64,000 nt of DNA from Mesobacillus jeotgali (lineage in GTDB: Bacteria; Bacillota; Bacilli; Bacillales; Cytobacillaceae), in assembly GCF_031759225.1 (NCBI RefSeq), contig NZ_CP134494.1, positions 1,362,501 through 1,426,500 of the forward strand, read 5' to 3'. Every line of letters starts with the position of its first letter. Within the stretch, counting starts at the first letter, position 1. The notes under the pieces are model-generated. The model was not told the DNA's origin. It made no database searches and saw only the letters and a program-made list of their open reading frames with translations. This document shows, piece after piece, positions 8,354 to 16,847 of the stretch. Both the position numbers and the translations under genes were made by a program.

Positions 8354-8971
8354 ATGGAAAACGAAAAGCTGAAAATTTTTGACGAACAAGGAGCGGAAAT
8401 AGGAACAGCACCTAGGTCAGAAGTACATAAAGCAGGTCATTGGCACGAAACATTTCATTGCTGGTTTACAGAGAGGACAGGCAAAGAGATTCTTCTATAC
8501 TTCCAAGTTCGCAGTGCAGTTAAGAAAGATTATCCCGGTTTGCTGGATATTACGGCAGCAGGGCATATTCTTGCTAATGAAAGTGCTCCTGATGGCTTAA
8601 GAGAGGTAAAGGAGGAGCTAGGGATCGACCTGTCTCTGGAAGATTTGCATTCTTTAGGGATGATCAAAGATTCATTGACCAGTCCTGGATTCATTGATAA
8701 TGAATTATGCCATGTCTTTTTATATGATCAACATCAACCTTTTGATAACTTCATGCTGCAAAGAGAAGAAGTCTCCGGCATCATGCTGGCAAAGCTCGCT
8801 GAATTTGAAAAATTATGGTTTGGAAAGGTTCAAGAAATTACAGTTGAAGGTTTCCTGGTAAGTGGGAATAATGAAAAAAAATCGCAAAGCATGCTTGTGA
8901 CCAGGAGCGATTTTGTTCCCCATGAAGATGCATATATCGAAAGTGTGATTAAGGCGATCAAGTATTTATAG
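8354..8971 (+). CDS. Nudix hydrolase (YfcD/isopentenyl-PP isomerase-like)
   Basis: A 205-residue Nudix protein of the subgroup that resembles isopentenyl diphosphate isomerase: it starts MENEKLKIFDEQGAEIGTAPR and continues GHWHETFHCWF. The Nudix box region reads AGHILANE then REVKEELGI, so the metal-binding glutamates are present, with the gap between the first Glu and REV one residue shorter than in the textbook box. The ATG at 8354 follows GGGGTG at 8342-8347. It probably hydrolyses a nucleoside-diphosphate derivative; the substrate is unknown. It is divergent from the small WYL gene across the LexA-like boxes. Confidence 0.85.
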   Translation: MENEKLKIFDEQGAEIGTAPRSEVHKAGHWHETFHCWFTERTGKEILLYFQVRSAVKKDYPGLLDITAAGHILANESAPDGLREVKEELGIDLSLEDLHSLGMIKDSLTSPGFIDNELCHVFLYDQHQPFDNFMLQREEVSGIMLAKLAEFEKLWFGKVQEITVEGFLVSGNNEKKSQSMLVTRSDFVPHEDAYIESVIKAIKYL

Positions 8972-9062
8972 ATTAGGATTTTTACACAAAATAATATTGA
9001 CAATAGCTTCAATCCAGTATATATTAGTAAATGTCCTCACTAAATAGGACAAACTTAAATAC

Positions 9063-9135
9063 GATTCCTTAGCTCAGCTGGGAGAGCGCTACCTTGACAG
9101 GGTAGAGGTCGCTGGTTCGAACCCAGTAGGAATCA
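9063..9135 (+). tRNA. tRNA-Val (anticodon GAC)
   Basis: A complete cloverleaf of 73 nt. The acceptor stem GATTCCT pairs with AGGAATC and A is the discriminator base; the D-arm contains AGCTCAGCTGGGAGAGC, the anticodon loop reads CTTGACAG giving anticodon GAC, and the T-arm contains GGTTCGAACCC. The CCA end is not encoded. It stands alone, with a terminator directly behind it. Confidence 0.97.
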
Positions 9136-9142
9136 TACTAAA

Positions 9143-9182
9143 AAGCTTCAATCCTTTTATAAAGGGTTGAAGCTTTTTTTTC
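9143..9182 (+). terminator. Terminator behind tRNA-Val
   Basis: A 15-bp stem (AAGCTTCAATCCTTT with AAAGGGTTGAAGCTT) followed by eight T. Confidence 0.85.
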
Positions 9183-9197
9183 GTTCACCAACATTTT

Positions 9198-10052
9198 TTA
9201 CATCAAGTTTGGTGGTATTTGTTCATTGCGTAAAACCGCAGGAGGTGTATTGAAAATATAAGGTGGTGCTGGTTTAAGCTTTGGCTTCGGTCCAAATGGA
9301 ACCGGATTTTGAACATATTGGAATGTGCCCAGGCCATCCATGCTAGTACCGCTTGCCCATCTGCCCGCAGCACTTTCGTCTCCCTCTGAAAGGTTAAATA
9401 GCACGTAGGAAACTTCCTGTTTTTCCAGGTGTTTCGGGAATGTACTTGGCACCACTACATTTTCCTTTGATTCCAATTCTTTTATAGCGGCAATCCATTG
9501 ATTTTGGTGCATGGTGTCTCTTGCCAGCAGCCAGGATAGCATATCCCGTACTCCCCGGTCTGTCGTTTCATAATATAGTCTTGCAACCTGTAGCCTTCCC
9601 TGGGATTCAGCATTCAGGTTAGCTCTGAAGTCGGCAAGAAGGTTGCCGCTCGCGACGATGTAATCTGCTGTCCACCGGTTTCCAACACTGTCAGCCGGCA
9701 TGGCGCCTAATCCTGAGACGATGATATGCTGAGGATTCATGCCTCCTAAAATCGCCTTCATCATGGGATCCTTTGCGGCTTCCTCTTGTGCGGCAACAGG
9801 TGCTCCATCTAAAAGTCTGGCGACCATTGTAGAAAGCATTTCAATATGGGCAAGTTCTTCTGTCCCGGTATCCATCAAGAGATCCCGATATTTCCCATCC
9901 CCGCGCGTATTCCATCCCTGGAATAAATATTGCATAGCAACAGAGATTTCCCCGAATTGTCCACCTATAACTTCCTGTAGTTTCTTAGCATAGACAGGAT
10001 CTGGCCGTTCTGGCTTTGCTTGATATTGTAACTCTTTTACATGGTAAAACAT
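9198..10052 (-). CDS. Manganese catalase family protein (YdbD-like)
   Basis: A 284-residue ferritin-like di-manganese catalase that would convert hydrogen peroxide to water and oxygen in the cytoplasm. Metal-ligand regions visible include GEISVAMQYLFQGW, TGTEELAHIEMLSTMVARLL and LLARDTMHQNQWIAAIKELE. Length fits the YdbD/KatN-type enzymes better than the shorter spore coat protein CotJC. Two adjacent ATGs (10055 and 10052) follow GAGGAGGAAT; the second has the better spacing. B. subtilis ydbD is a general-stress gene, but I see no clear sigma-B promoter here. Confidence 0.9.
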   Translation of the reverse strand: MFYHVKELQYQAKPERPDPVYAKKLQEVIGGQFGEISVAMQYLFQGWNTRGDGKYRDLLMDTGTEELAHIEMLSTMVARLLDGAPVAAQEEAAKDPMMKAILGGMNPQHIIVSGLGAMPADSVGNRWTADYIVASGNLLADFRANLNAESQGRLQVARLYYETTDRGVRDMLSWLLARDTMHQNQWIAAIKELESKENVVVPSTFPKHLEKQEVSYVLFNLSEGDESAAGRWASGTSMDGLGTFQYVQNPVPFGPKPKLKPAPPYIFNTPPAVLRNEQIPPNLM

Positions 10053-10142
10053 CATATTCCTCCTCAAACAAAAAATGCATTCCACACTTATCATATGGGC
10101 TATTAAGGTTTAAGGAACTTGGATTTGAAAAAGAGACATGGA

Positions 10143-11381
10143 ATGTCGCGAATCATTTACCATTGTTTTGGTTTCAATCCACGGAGACAAGTTATTATCC
10201 TAAATAATCCTTCATATCCTAGTACGAAAAACATCATTGGAAGGGGGGAATGGACCATTTCCTTTTTTAAAAGAAGAGTAAAATCACCAATTGAAGTGAT
10301 CAAAGTGGAGTTGCAAAATAGGCAAAAGGTGAAGCTGGTAAGGAACCCTACAGCGGAGGAGAAAAAAATCATCAATGAGATAAAGCGGAAAACCGAACAG
10401 TTAAATGAAAATAATATTACAAGAACGAAAGCCTACCTCGATTTTTATAAGAAGCATCCGGAAATCCACTGGGCATTCCTGGCCCATATGGTTTCTCGGA
10501 ATGGCGGTTGGAGCATGACTGATTTAAAAGCTGAGCTTTTAAATAGAATATTATCTAAGGAAGAAAAGAAATCCTATTTCTCCTTCCTTGAACGAGGGAA
10601 TTGGCTGATCTTCCAGGATGCCTATCCACAGCTCCTGCTTTATGAAGAAAGTATGAAGAGGAAAGAATCGCTATTCAGGCTCCTTCCGCACATGAACGTA
10701 TCTGTATTTATGGAGACGATATGGGAGCACTTTTGGAAGACTTCCAACTCTTCTTTGCTCACTGTAGGGCTGATCATTAATGAACAGCATTATATAGAGA
10801 AAAGAGTCATTCAAAATCAAAAGTACATCCAAGAGGTCTTTCATACACTAGAGTTTGAAATACAGGATATTTTGTCCTTCAATCAAATTCTTTTCCCATA
10901 CAATGATTATGGTGTAATGAAACTGGCGGGCCAGACAGTGAACCAATTTGAGTCGGTGCGCGAAAGAATCCAACTGGGAAAGCGGCTTTATGTTATTCTA
11001 TTTGATCCTGATGTCCTGAACAAGGTGGAAGAGTGGGCCATCGAACAGTACCATACAGGTTCAAGAAAGGATTACTGGCCCCATATATTTAATGACGTTC
11101 ATGAAGGGAGCCCCGGACTTAAATATCAAATTAAATTGAGTTCATGCAAGCTAAAACGAGGGGCTAGAAGGATTTATAGCCCCACACTGCAAAACGTATG
11201 GAAAAACATTCAGCATCCAGAGGCAGAAACTGGAGAATGGTTTCATGATATTAGAGTCTTGGAGTATCTTAAGGAGATAGAGGAACCCGCTGTTGGAAAT
11301 ATAGAATATGAGTATTGCCAAACACTCGAAAAGCTTGAACTAGCAGCCTTTGCTAAAAAAATTATTTCTATATTTGATTAG
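10143..11381 (+). CDS. yppC: DUF2515 family protein (YppC-like)
   Basis: A soluble protein of about 412 aa of the DUF2515 family, recognised by NNITRTKAYLDFYKKHPEIHWAFLAHMVSRNGGWSMTDL and the following FLERGNWLIFQDAYPQLLLYEES. Function is unknown. The start is uncertain: ATG 10143 is used, but an in-frame TTG lies at 10119 and none of the candidates has a good ribosome site. The first ~45 residues may not be translated, since the B. subtilis homolog is shorter. It is followed by a long repeat array rather than by an obvious terminator. Confidence 0.75.
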   Translation: MSRIIYHCFGFNPRRQVIILNNPSYPSTKNIIGRGEWTISFFKRRVKSPIEVIKVELQNRQKVKLVRNPTAEEKKIINEIKRKTEQLNENNITRTKAYLDFYKKHPEIHWAFLAHMVSRNGGWSMTDLKAELLNRILSKEEKKSYFSFLERGNWLIFQDAYPQLLLYEESMKRKESLFRLLPHMNVSVFMETIWEHFWKTSNSSLLTVGLIINEQHYIEKRVIQNQKYIQEVFHTLEFEIQDILSFNQILFPYNDYGVMKLAGQTVNQFESVRERIQLGKRLYVILFDPDVLNKVEEWAIEQYHTGSRKDYWPHIFNDVHEGSPGLKYQIKLSSCKLKRGARRIYSPTLQNVWKNIQHPEAETGEWFHDIRVLEYLKEIEEPAVGNIEYEYCQTLEKLELAAFAKKIISIFD

Positions 11382-11436
11382 CATTCCTTTGGGAGGAGGG
11401 AGCGTTAATTGTCTATAGGTTCCTTACTGGGTGTGA

Positions 11437-11999
11437 AAAACTTCCTTCAGGAATATGCGCAAAGATGTCGAGATAGTGGTTTGATTATGACAGGTTTTAG
11501 TTGATGGAGCGCAAAGCTGTCAAGAAAGTGCTGTTATTATGACAGCTTTCCGTTTGTGGAGCGCAAAGCTGTCAAGAAAATACGGTTATTGTGACAGCTT
11601 TCCGTTTGTGAAGCCCGAAGCTGTCAAAAAAAGCGGTTATTGTGACAGCTTTCCGTTTGTGGAGCGCAAAGCTGTCAAGAAAATACGGTTATTGTGACAG
11701 CTTTCCGTTTGTGAAGCCCGAAGCTGTCAAGAAAATACGGTTATTGTGACAGCTTTCCGTTTGTGGAGCCTAAAGCTGTCAAGAAAAAGCGGTTATTATG
11801 ACAACTTTCCGGTAGTGGAGCCCAAAGCTGTCAAGAAAGAGCAGTTATTATGACAACTTTCCGTTTGTGAAGCCCGAAGCTGTCAAGAAAAAGCGGTTAT
11901 TGTGACAGCTTTCCGTTTGTGGAGTCTAAAGCTGTCAAGAAAAAGCGGTTATTATGACAACTTTCCGGTAGTGGAGCCCAAAGCTGTCAAGAAAGAGCA
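11437..11999. repeat. Repeat array A: ten 52-bp dyad units plus one decayed unit
   Basis: Tandem non-coding units. Each has a 33-bp dyad starting GACAGCTTT and ending AAAGCTGTC, with 9-bp inverted arms and a 15-bp loop, then a linker of 18-19 bp such as AAGAAAATACGGTTATTGT. Dyads start at 11489, 11541, 11593, 11644, 11696, 11748, 11800, 11852, 11904 and 11956; one linker is a base short. A decayed unit precedes them, ending GATGTC at about 11469. The period is not a multiple of three and no gene is seen in this 660-bp stretch. It lies between convergent genes. Confidence 0.93.
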
Positions 12000-12010
12000 G
12001 TTATTGTGTA

Positions 12011-12040
12011 AAGAAACGGTTGTATAAAAACCGTTTCTTT
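12011..12040 (-). terminator. Terminator of the 190-aa membrane protein gene
   Basis: An 11-bp stem (AAGAAACGGTT with AACCGTTTCTT) just past the stop codon. It may serve both strands. Confidence 0.7.
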
Positions 12041-12042
12041 TC

Positions 12043-12615
12043 TTATGGATGGTGTAGGTGTTCCTGGTGAGGGATACTTCCCGTAAGAGCTTCGATCCAA
12101 GTGTCTCCCAGTTGGCTTCCTGAATAGAGATAGATAACCAGCATTATAAAGGCGAGAATAGGTTTCATTACATATTTTTTGGGTGCGTTTGCTGACTCTG
12201 TTTGGGGGAGTATTTTAAACAGGAATAAAGCAGCTATTGAAATGGTTAAGAAGATATTGATCAATATCAGTGACTTTTCAGGTGGCAGCATTTCTCCAAG
12301 CATGGCCCCCATCATGCCGCCCATTATTCCTGACATAAGCCCCTCGATTGATGCAGCAGCATTGAATACAGCTCCCATTATTGTGCCAGCTGCTGCTCCT
12401 AAAAGCATGGAAAGAATGGTAGATAAAAATAAATCTCCGCGAAAAACAGCTCCAAGTAATACCCCGCTAGTCAATCCGATATTCATGCCGAGATACATTG
12501 ATATGATCATCCCATTCATGCTCGTCAATTCATTTCTGTATCGAAGGCCCAATATTATGGAAATCACAAGGGTAACTGCGAGAGTGAAAAAAATATAAGC
12601 ATTGAACAAAATCAT
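12043..12615 (-). CDS. Glycine-rich membrane protein, unknown function
   Basis: A 190-residue integral membrane protein with about five hydrophobic segments. The middle is rich in Gly, Met and Ala (LLGAAAGTIMGAVFNAAASIEGLMSGIMGGMMGAMLGEMLPPEKS), resembling small-residue helix-packing motifs. The C terminus ends with a histidine-rich HQEHLHHP tail. The ATG at 12615 follows AAAGGAGG by 6 bases and is preferred over the ATG at 12636. I do not recognise a named family; a His-rich tail could bind metal, but this is only a guess. Confidence 0.7.
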   Translation of the reverse strand: MILFNAYIFFTLAVTLVISIILGLRYRNELTSMNGMIISMYLGMNIGLTSGVLLGAVFRGDLFLSTILSMLLGAAAGTIMGAVFNAAASIEGLMSGIMGGMMGAMLGEMLPPEKSLILINIFLTISIAALFLFKILPQTESANAPKKYVMKPILAFIMLVIYLYSGSQLGDTWIEALTGSIPHQEHLHHP

Positions 12616-12693
12616 GGCTAGCCTCCTTTTCACCATCTTATGAAAATGGAGGACAAACCATTACTAGATGAGTATAACTTCTCGTTTCCATTT

Positions 12694-12727
12694 AAAATAG
12701 CACCTGTCCAATTTGGACAGGTGCTAT
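12694..12727 (-). terminator. Terminator of the M50-like gene
   Basis: A perfect palindromic hairpin (AATAGCACCTGTCCA with TGGACAGGTGCTATT) 14 bp past the stop; on the minus strand it runs into TTTTAAATGG. Confidence 0.8.
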
Positions 12728-12740
12728 TGATGATGCGAAT

Positions 12741-13220
12741 TTATCCGGTAAGTTTTGGCCACTCATTATAACGAAGAACATGGTAAATGGCCAGCCCGTC
12801 ACTATAATTGCCGTTGCCGTAATCAACTGGGACCAATGAAAAGGTTGCCAGCCAGACAGAAAAATAGGAATATCGCACAAATATACTATGAGGTTCTATG
12901 AAGCCTTGTGAGATGAGTATATTCAGCACCAATACCGACCCAAGGTTAAAAATGATACCGCCAGCATGGACAAGGAAGTGTGTTAACCGATTATTCCATT
13001 TAAGTTGCTCATACTCACAAAAAGCGTCCAAAAAATACATGCTATTCAAACTGAATGGTCCTTTCTTGAAAACTGTTTTGCCTCGTCCGAGGGAGAAAGT
13101 GAATTTCCCTCCAAAGATCCACGCAAAAAAAGAATGTCCTAATTCATGTATCAGTGAAACGACAGGATAAATAAGTAAAAGGGCTAATAGAAAGCCCACG
13201 AAGTCAGAAAATCCGAACAT
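12741..13220 (-). CDS. M50-family-like membrane metalloprotease
   Basis: A 159-residue membrane protein with the zinc motif HELGH at residues 25-29 inside the first membrane helix (VVSLIHELGHSFFAWIFGG), as in site-2 type proteases. A second conserved segment LVPVDYGNGNYSDGLAIYHVL near the end matches the position of the family's NPxxxLDG region and keeps the Asp-Gly. It is short and has no PDZ domain, like other small Bacillus M50 proteins. The start has GAGAGGAGG about 10 bases upstream. The substrate is unknown. Confidence 0.75.
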   Translation of the reverse strand: MFGFSDFVGFLLALLLIYPVVSLIHELGHSFFAWIFGGKFTFSLGRGKTVFKKGPFSLNSMYFLDAFCEYEQLKWNNRLTHFLVHAGGIIFNLGSVLVLNILISQGFIEPHSIFVRYSYFSVWLATFSLVPVDYGNGNYSDGLAIYHVLRYNEWPKLTG

Positions 13221-13599
13221 GAGTTAGCAACCTCCTCTCTTATTATTATTCTGTTTTAGTAATGGCTTGATATTTATTGTTATATCCGCATTTCTTAGAT
13301 TTGGCTCTTTTGAATAGGCGTAGGAAATGGTTGATAATCGAATACTATTAGCTTGTGGACTGCAATGTTTATGAAAAGAACCTAAGTATTCAATGTACAA
13401 GTTTTACCCATGGCCTAGTCATATAAACGAATATATGGGTTGAAAAATATGACACAAATACCTTTTTATTTTCTAAAGTTCCATAATCTGTACAAAGTGC
13501 TTTTTTATCAAATGGAGAAGGACTAAATTCAAATTCGCCTATACCTTTCCTGGGAACACGAATAGGATAGTACAGAATAAATATAAGAGGAGGGAAGAT
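13221..13599. other. Intergenic stretch without a recognised gene
   Basis: About 380 bp of AT-rich sequence between divergent genes. I see no convincing reading frame, hairpin array or consensus promoter; it must contain the promoters of both neighbours. Confidence 0.5.
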
Positions 13600-13836
13600 A
13601 TGTCGCGTGAAAAAGAAAAAGTGATCCATGTAGATAAGCTTACGATTCATGCCAAAGAAGTTGAAATCATTCAGGAGAGACCTAATAGACACCCTAGGGA
13701 TAGAAGGCATCCTTTGGATTTCTTTGGTCACGGAAACAGAGGAAGGAATGACTCCGGAGAAGGCAGACACTTTGAGGATGAAAGCAGTTCGGTAGATGGG
13801 AAAAGTGAAAGGCAGAGAGGGCCGAGATGGTTCTAA
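13600..13836 (+). CDS. Small basic hydrophilic protein, 78 aa
   Basis: It begins MSREKEKVIHVDKLTIHAKEVEIIQERP and then becomes very polar and rich in Arg, His, Asp and Gly, probably disordered. AGAGGAGGGAAGAT in front of the ATG is a strong ribosome site, and a terminator-like hairpin follows. No family is recognised. Confidence 0.65.
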   Translation: MSREKEKVIHVDKLTIHAKEVEIIQERPNRHPRDRRHPLDFFGHGNRGRNDSGEGRHFEDESSSVDGKSERQRGPRWF

Positions 13837-13888
13837 CACAGCTTCTATCATAATTTAAATGAACAGGTATAAAGAATGATTTAATGAT

Positions 13889-13924
13889 AGCCGGGAGCTC
13901 TCATAAGGAGCTGCTGGCTTTTCC
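13889..13924 (+). terminator. Terminator-like hairpin behind the 78-aa gene
   Basis: Imperfect stem AGCCGGGAGCTC with GGAGCTGCTGGCT, then a short T-run. Confidence 0.55.
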
Positions 13925-14309
13925 TAATATAATGTAGTTTATCCTCGTACCTTGTCGGACGAGAAAGAATCCGGAGTATATAAGAGGATATAGAGGGAAA
14001 AGGGAGTCTCTGTTGGCTCAGTAGGCGAGAGCAATGAATATCAATTGATATGGAGAATTATCAGATAATTTGGATTTTGATTGAATGTTACAGAATTGTT
14101 ACAATTATCTTTATAAACGTATTTGAAACTCAAATTGTCATATTCGATGAATTAGGAAATATGAATCAATTCCGACAATAGTAGTTTACTATAATCGAGA
14201 ACTGGGTATTAAGGTTTTAGGGTGAATGTTGCGGTTTTTTATAGTTGGTATAAGAGCCGTTTAACAGAATAAATTTAACATTATAGATTATGAGGGGGAG
14301 TTTTAAACA
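13925..14309 (+). promoter_or_regulatory. Leader/promoter region of the amino acid ABC operon with CodY-like palindrome
   Basis: This roughly 385-bp gap holds no visible gene. A perfect palindrome AATTATCAGATAATT at 14056-14070 matches the CodY box AATTTTCWGAAAATT at 13 of 15 positions. CodY commonly represses amino acid uptake genes in Bacillus, so it is a plausible operator. A GA-rich stretch at 13970-14030 was checked for known riboswitch signatures and none was recognised. Confidence 0.4.
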
Positions 14310-15095
14310 GTGAAGAAAATTTTAACATTATTCATTCTTATGGTGACCATGATTGGTCTCCTGGCTGCTTGTGGCAGCGATGAAAAAGCATCCGGTGACG
14401 GCGGTATGAAACTGGCTGAGGATGGCAAGTTCACTTTTGCATCATCTGGTGAATTCAAACCATTCAGCGTAACGGATGGGTCAGGAAAGATGAGCGGTTT
14501 TGACATCGACGTGGCAGAGGCCGTGGCGAAGGAACTTGGCCTGGAACCAAACCAGAAAAAGTTCAAGTTTGCGAGTATCGTAGAAGGTGTGAAGTCTGGC
14601 CGATTCGATGCAGCTGTTGCAAGCCATACCATTAACAAAGATCGCTTGAAGCACGTGGATTTCTCCACACCTTACTACTACTCGGGACCACAGATCTTTG
14701 TTCGACCAGACAGTGATCATGAAAAACTAGCAGACCTGGATGGATTGGAAATTGCAGTATCAAAAGGCTCTACTTATGCAAAAACTGCTGAAGAAGTGAC
14801 AGATAATATTGTGCTTTATGACAGTGACGTAACTGCTTTAGAAGCGTTAGCCAACGGAAGGCACGACGCTGTTATAACGGACTTTATTACAGGGAAAGAA
14901 GCGATGGGTGCTGGCCTTGAAATTGAAGGCAAAGAGCTTCTTGGCCGAAGCGAGCAGGCAATTGCCATAGCCCAAGACAACGATGAATTACTGGAGAAAG
15001 TCAACGAAGCATTGGAAACTCTAAGAGAAAATGGAACGTTGAAAGAAATCAGTGAAAAATATTTCGGTGAAGACATCACAGCTAAACCGGAGTAA
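14310..15095 (+). CDS. Polar amino acid ABC transporter substrate-binding lipoprotein
   Basis: A 261-residue lipoprotein: the signal ends in lipobox LAAC (Cys21), followed by a family 3 solute-binding domain. Characteristic stretches are KFTFASSGEFKPFSV, MSGFDIDVAEAVAKELGL, RFDAAVASHTINKDRLKHVDFSTPYYYSG and the late LRENGTLKEISEKYFGEDI. It should capture a polar amino acid (glutamine- or cystine-type) outside the membrane. The GTG at 14310 follows GAGGGGGAG. Permease and ATPase genes follow as an operon. Confidence 0.93.
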   Translation: MKKILTLFILMVTMIGLLAACGSDEKASGDGGMKLAEDGKFTFASSGEFKPFSVTDGSGKMSGFDIDVAEAVAKELGLEPNQKKFKFASIVEGVKSGRFDAAVASHTINKDRLKHVDFSTPYYYSGPQIFVRPDSDHEKLADLDGLEIAVSKGSTYAKTAEEVTDNIVLYDSDVTALEALANGRHDAVITDFITGKEAMGAGLEIEGKELLGRSEQAIAIAQDNDELLEKVNEALETLRENGTLKEISEKYFGEDITAKPE

Positions 15096-15112
15096 TAAGT
15101 TGTCATCTGGAG

Positions 15113-15142
15113 CGAATGTGCGGTGTAACTGCACATTCGTTT
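15113..15142 (+). terminator. Intercistronic stem-loop after the binding protein
   Basis: A 9-bp perfect stem (CGAATGTGC with GCACATTCG) with a short T-run, in a gap of about 100 bp. It probably tunes binding-protein versus permease expression. Confidence 0.6.
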
Positions 15143-15196
15143 CTGCTTAAGAACGAAGAATGATAGTAATGAATAATAGAGCCAACAGGGAGTTGA

Positions 15197-15862
15197 ATGA
15201 ATTTGCCAAGTCTATCGCATGTTATAGAAGTCTTTTTTGACACGTATGATATTTTCCTCAAAGGCATGCTACTCACATTGCAAGTCACAGCAGTATCGAT
15301 TTTGATTGCTATTTTCATAGGATTGTTTTTTGCTTTCCTCAAAATATCAGGTATTAAAGTTCTGGAATGGATTGCAAATGCCTATATCTATTTAGTCAGA
15401 GGAACCCCATTGATCGTTCAGATCTTTATCTTCTACTTTGGAATGACAAATTTAAATATCTCTGCTTTTTGGTCTGTTGCACTAGGACTGGCATTCCATA
15501 ACGGTGCCTATATTGCGGAAATTTTCAGGGGAACGATTCAGTCTATTGATAAGGGACAAATGGAAGCTGGCCGTTCACTGGGAATGAGCAGGGTTTTGAC
15601 TATGAGGAGAATTATCCTTCCACAGGCATTCCGTCGCGCTCTGCCTCCACTCGGCAATCAGTTTATCATCGGCCTCAAGGATTCATCATTAGCAGCTTTT
15701 ATCGGAATGTACGAGTTATTTAACGTAGCGACAACAAAAGGTGCGAACGATTTCGATAATATGACGTACTTGCTCATTGTTGCTGTGTACTATTTATTCC
15801 TTGTTTACTTGATATCTGCTTTGGTTGGACTGCTTGAGAAGAAACTTTCGGTAAGTGATTAA
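15197..15862 (+). CDS. Polar amino acid ABC transporter permease
   Basis: A 221-residue inner membrane permease of the HisM/GlnP type with about five membrane helices. Family features are LVRGTPLIVQIFIFYFG, the EAA loop EAGRSLGMSRVLTMRRIILPQAFRRALPPLGNQFI, and KDSSLAAFIGMYELF. It forms the channel for the amino acid bound by the upstream lipoprotein. The start follows AGGGAG. The ATPase gene begins 12 bp after its stop. Confidence 0.93.
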   Translation: MNLPSLSHVIEVFFDTYDIFLKGMLLTLQVTAVSILIAIFIGLFFAFLKISGIKVLEWIANAYIYLVRGTPLIVQIFIFYFGMTNLNISAFWSVALGLAFHNGAYIAEIFRGTIQSIDKGQMEAGRSLGMSRVLTMRRIILPQAFRRALPPLGNQFIIGLKDSSLAAFIGMYELFNVATTKGANDFDNMTYLLIVAVYYLFLVYLISALVGLLEKKLSVSD

Positions 15863-15874
15863 GGAGGAATTGTT

Positions 15875-16612
15875 TTGGACGGAAGAGATATGATCAATGT
15901 TAAGAAACTGAATAAATCTTTTGGTGACCTTCATGTATTGAAGGACGTCGATATAACAGTAAAAGAAAGCGACGTGGTCTGTTTGATTGGAGCCAGTGGC
16001 TCTGGTAAAAGCACCCTGCTTCGCTGCTTGAACTTCCTGGAAATCAAGGATGATGGACAGATCATCATTGAAGGGGAAGAAATAAATGCAGGTTCTCATG
16101 ATTTGAATGAAGTGCGCCAGAAAATAGGCATGGTTTTTCAGCACTTTAACCTGTTCCCACATAAAAATGTGATTGAAAATATTATCGAGGCACCTATTCA
16201 TGTAAAAGGGATCAGCAAATCCCAGGCCATTAAGGAAGCAAGGGAACTGCTGGGGAAGGTTGGCCTGGCGGATAAAGAAAAAGTCTATCCATCCAAGCTT
16301 TCCGGCGGACAGAAACAGCGTGTAGCGATTGCTAGGGCGCTGGCGATGAAACCTGATATCATGCTGTTTGATGAACCGACATCAGCACTGGATCCTGAGC
16401 TGGTAGGAGAAGTTTTGGCAACCATGAAGGAACTGGCAGAAGAAGGGATGACAATGGTAGTTGTCACACATGAAATGGGCTTCGCTCGTGAGGTGGCGGA
16501 TTGGGTTGTCTATATGCATGGAGGACGGATCGTAGAAGTAGGTCATCCTGAAGAAATATTTGAAAACCCAGTCGAAGAACGTACACGCGAGTTTTTAAGC
16601 AAAACATTTTAA
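15875..16612 (+). CDS. Polar amino acid ABC transporter ATP-binding protein
   Basis: A 245-residue ABC ATPase of the GlnQ/HisP/TcyC type that powers the upstream permease. It has Walker [10 protein letters not shown], the Q-loop [10 protein letters not shown], the signature [15 protein letters not shown], and Walker [15 protein letters not shown], followed by [16 protein letters not shown]. The TTG at 15875 has AAGGAGG at 15861-15867, a perfect spacing, whereas the ATG at 15890 is too far from it. Confidence 0.94.
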   Translation: MDGRDMINVKKLNKSFGDLHVLKDVDITVKESDVVCLIGASGSGKSTLLRCLNFLEIKDDGQIIIEGEEINAGSHDLNEVRQKIGMVFQHFNLFPHKNVIENIIEAPIHVKGISKSQAIKEARELLGKVGLADKEKVYPSKLSGGQKQRVAIARALAMKPDIMLFDEPTSALDPELVGEVLATMKELAEEGMTMVVVTHEMGFAREVADWVVYMHGGRIVEVGHPEEIFENPVEERTREFLSKTF

Positions 16613-16617
16613 AGGAT

Positions 16618-16648
16618 GGACGCTTAGTTTCTCTAAGCGTTCATTTTC
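16618..16648 (+). terminator. Terminator of the amino acid ABC operon
   Basis: Hairpin GGACGCTTAG/CTAAGCGTTC with loop TTTCT, followed by a T-rich run. Confidence 0.75.
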
Positions 16649-16847
16649 TCTTTGGTTAAGTAGAATGATCAATCCCGCTTCTTTATCAGGTTAAACTCGA
16701 ATGGCATAAAAGGTATGTGAAAAATAAAGTTTCGCAGTGGATAATAAAGGGAAATTGATTGCAGAATAATTACATGGCATCACGCTATTTACGGTTGCTT
16801 TGTACGAAGTTATACAAACTGAAAATTACATATTCATGGAGGCTGAC

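Noticed and set aside
9063..9135. tRNA-Val as an integration site of a mobile element
   Set aside because: No integrase lies beside it and I see no repeat of its 3' end in the following sequence; the only recombinase-like gene is 25 kb away and degenerate.
11489..11999. Array A (and B, C) as CRISPR
   Set aside because: The whole 52-bp unit is repeated including the 19-bp linker, so there are no unique spacers, and no cas genes are in the window.
13925..14309. Riboswitch in the long leader of the amino acid ABC operon
   Set aside because: No conserved core of the lysine, SAM, glycine or T-box type could be recognised by eye; a covariance search would settle it.
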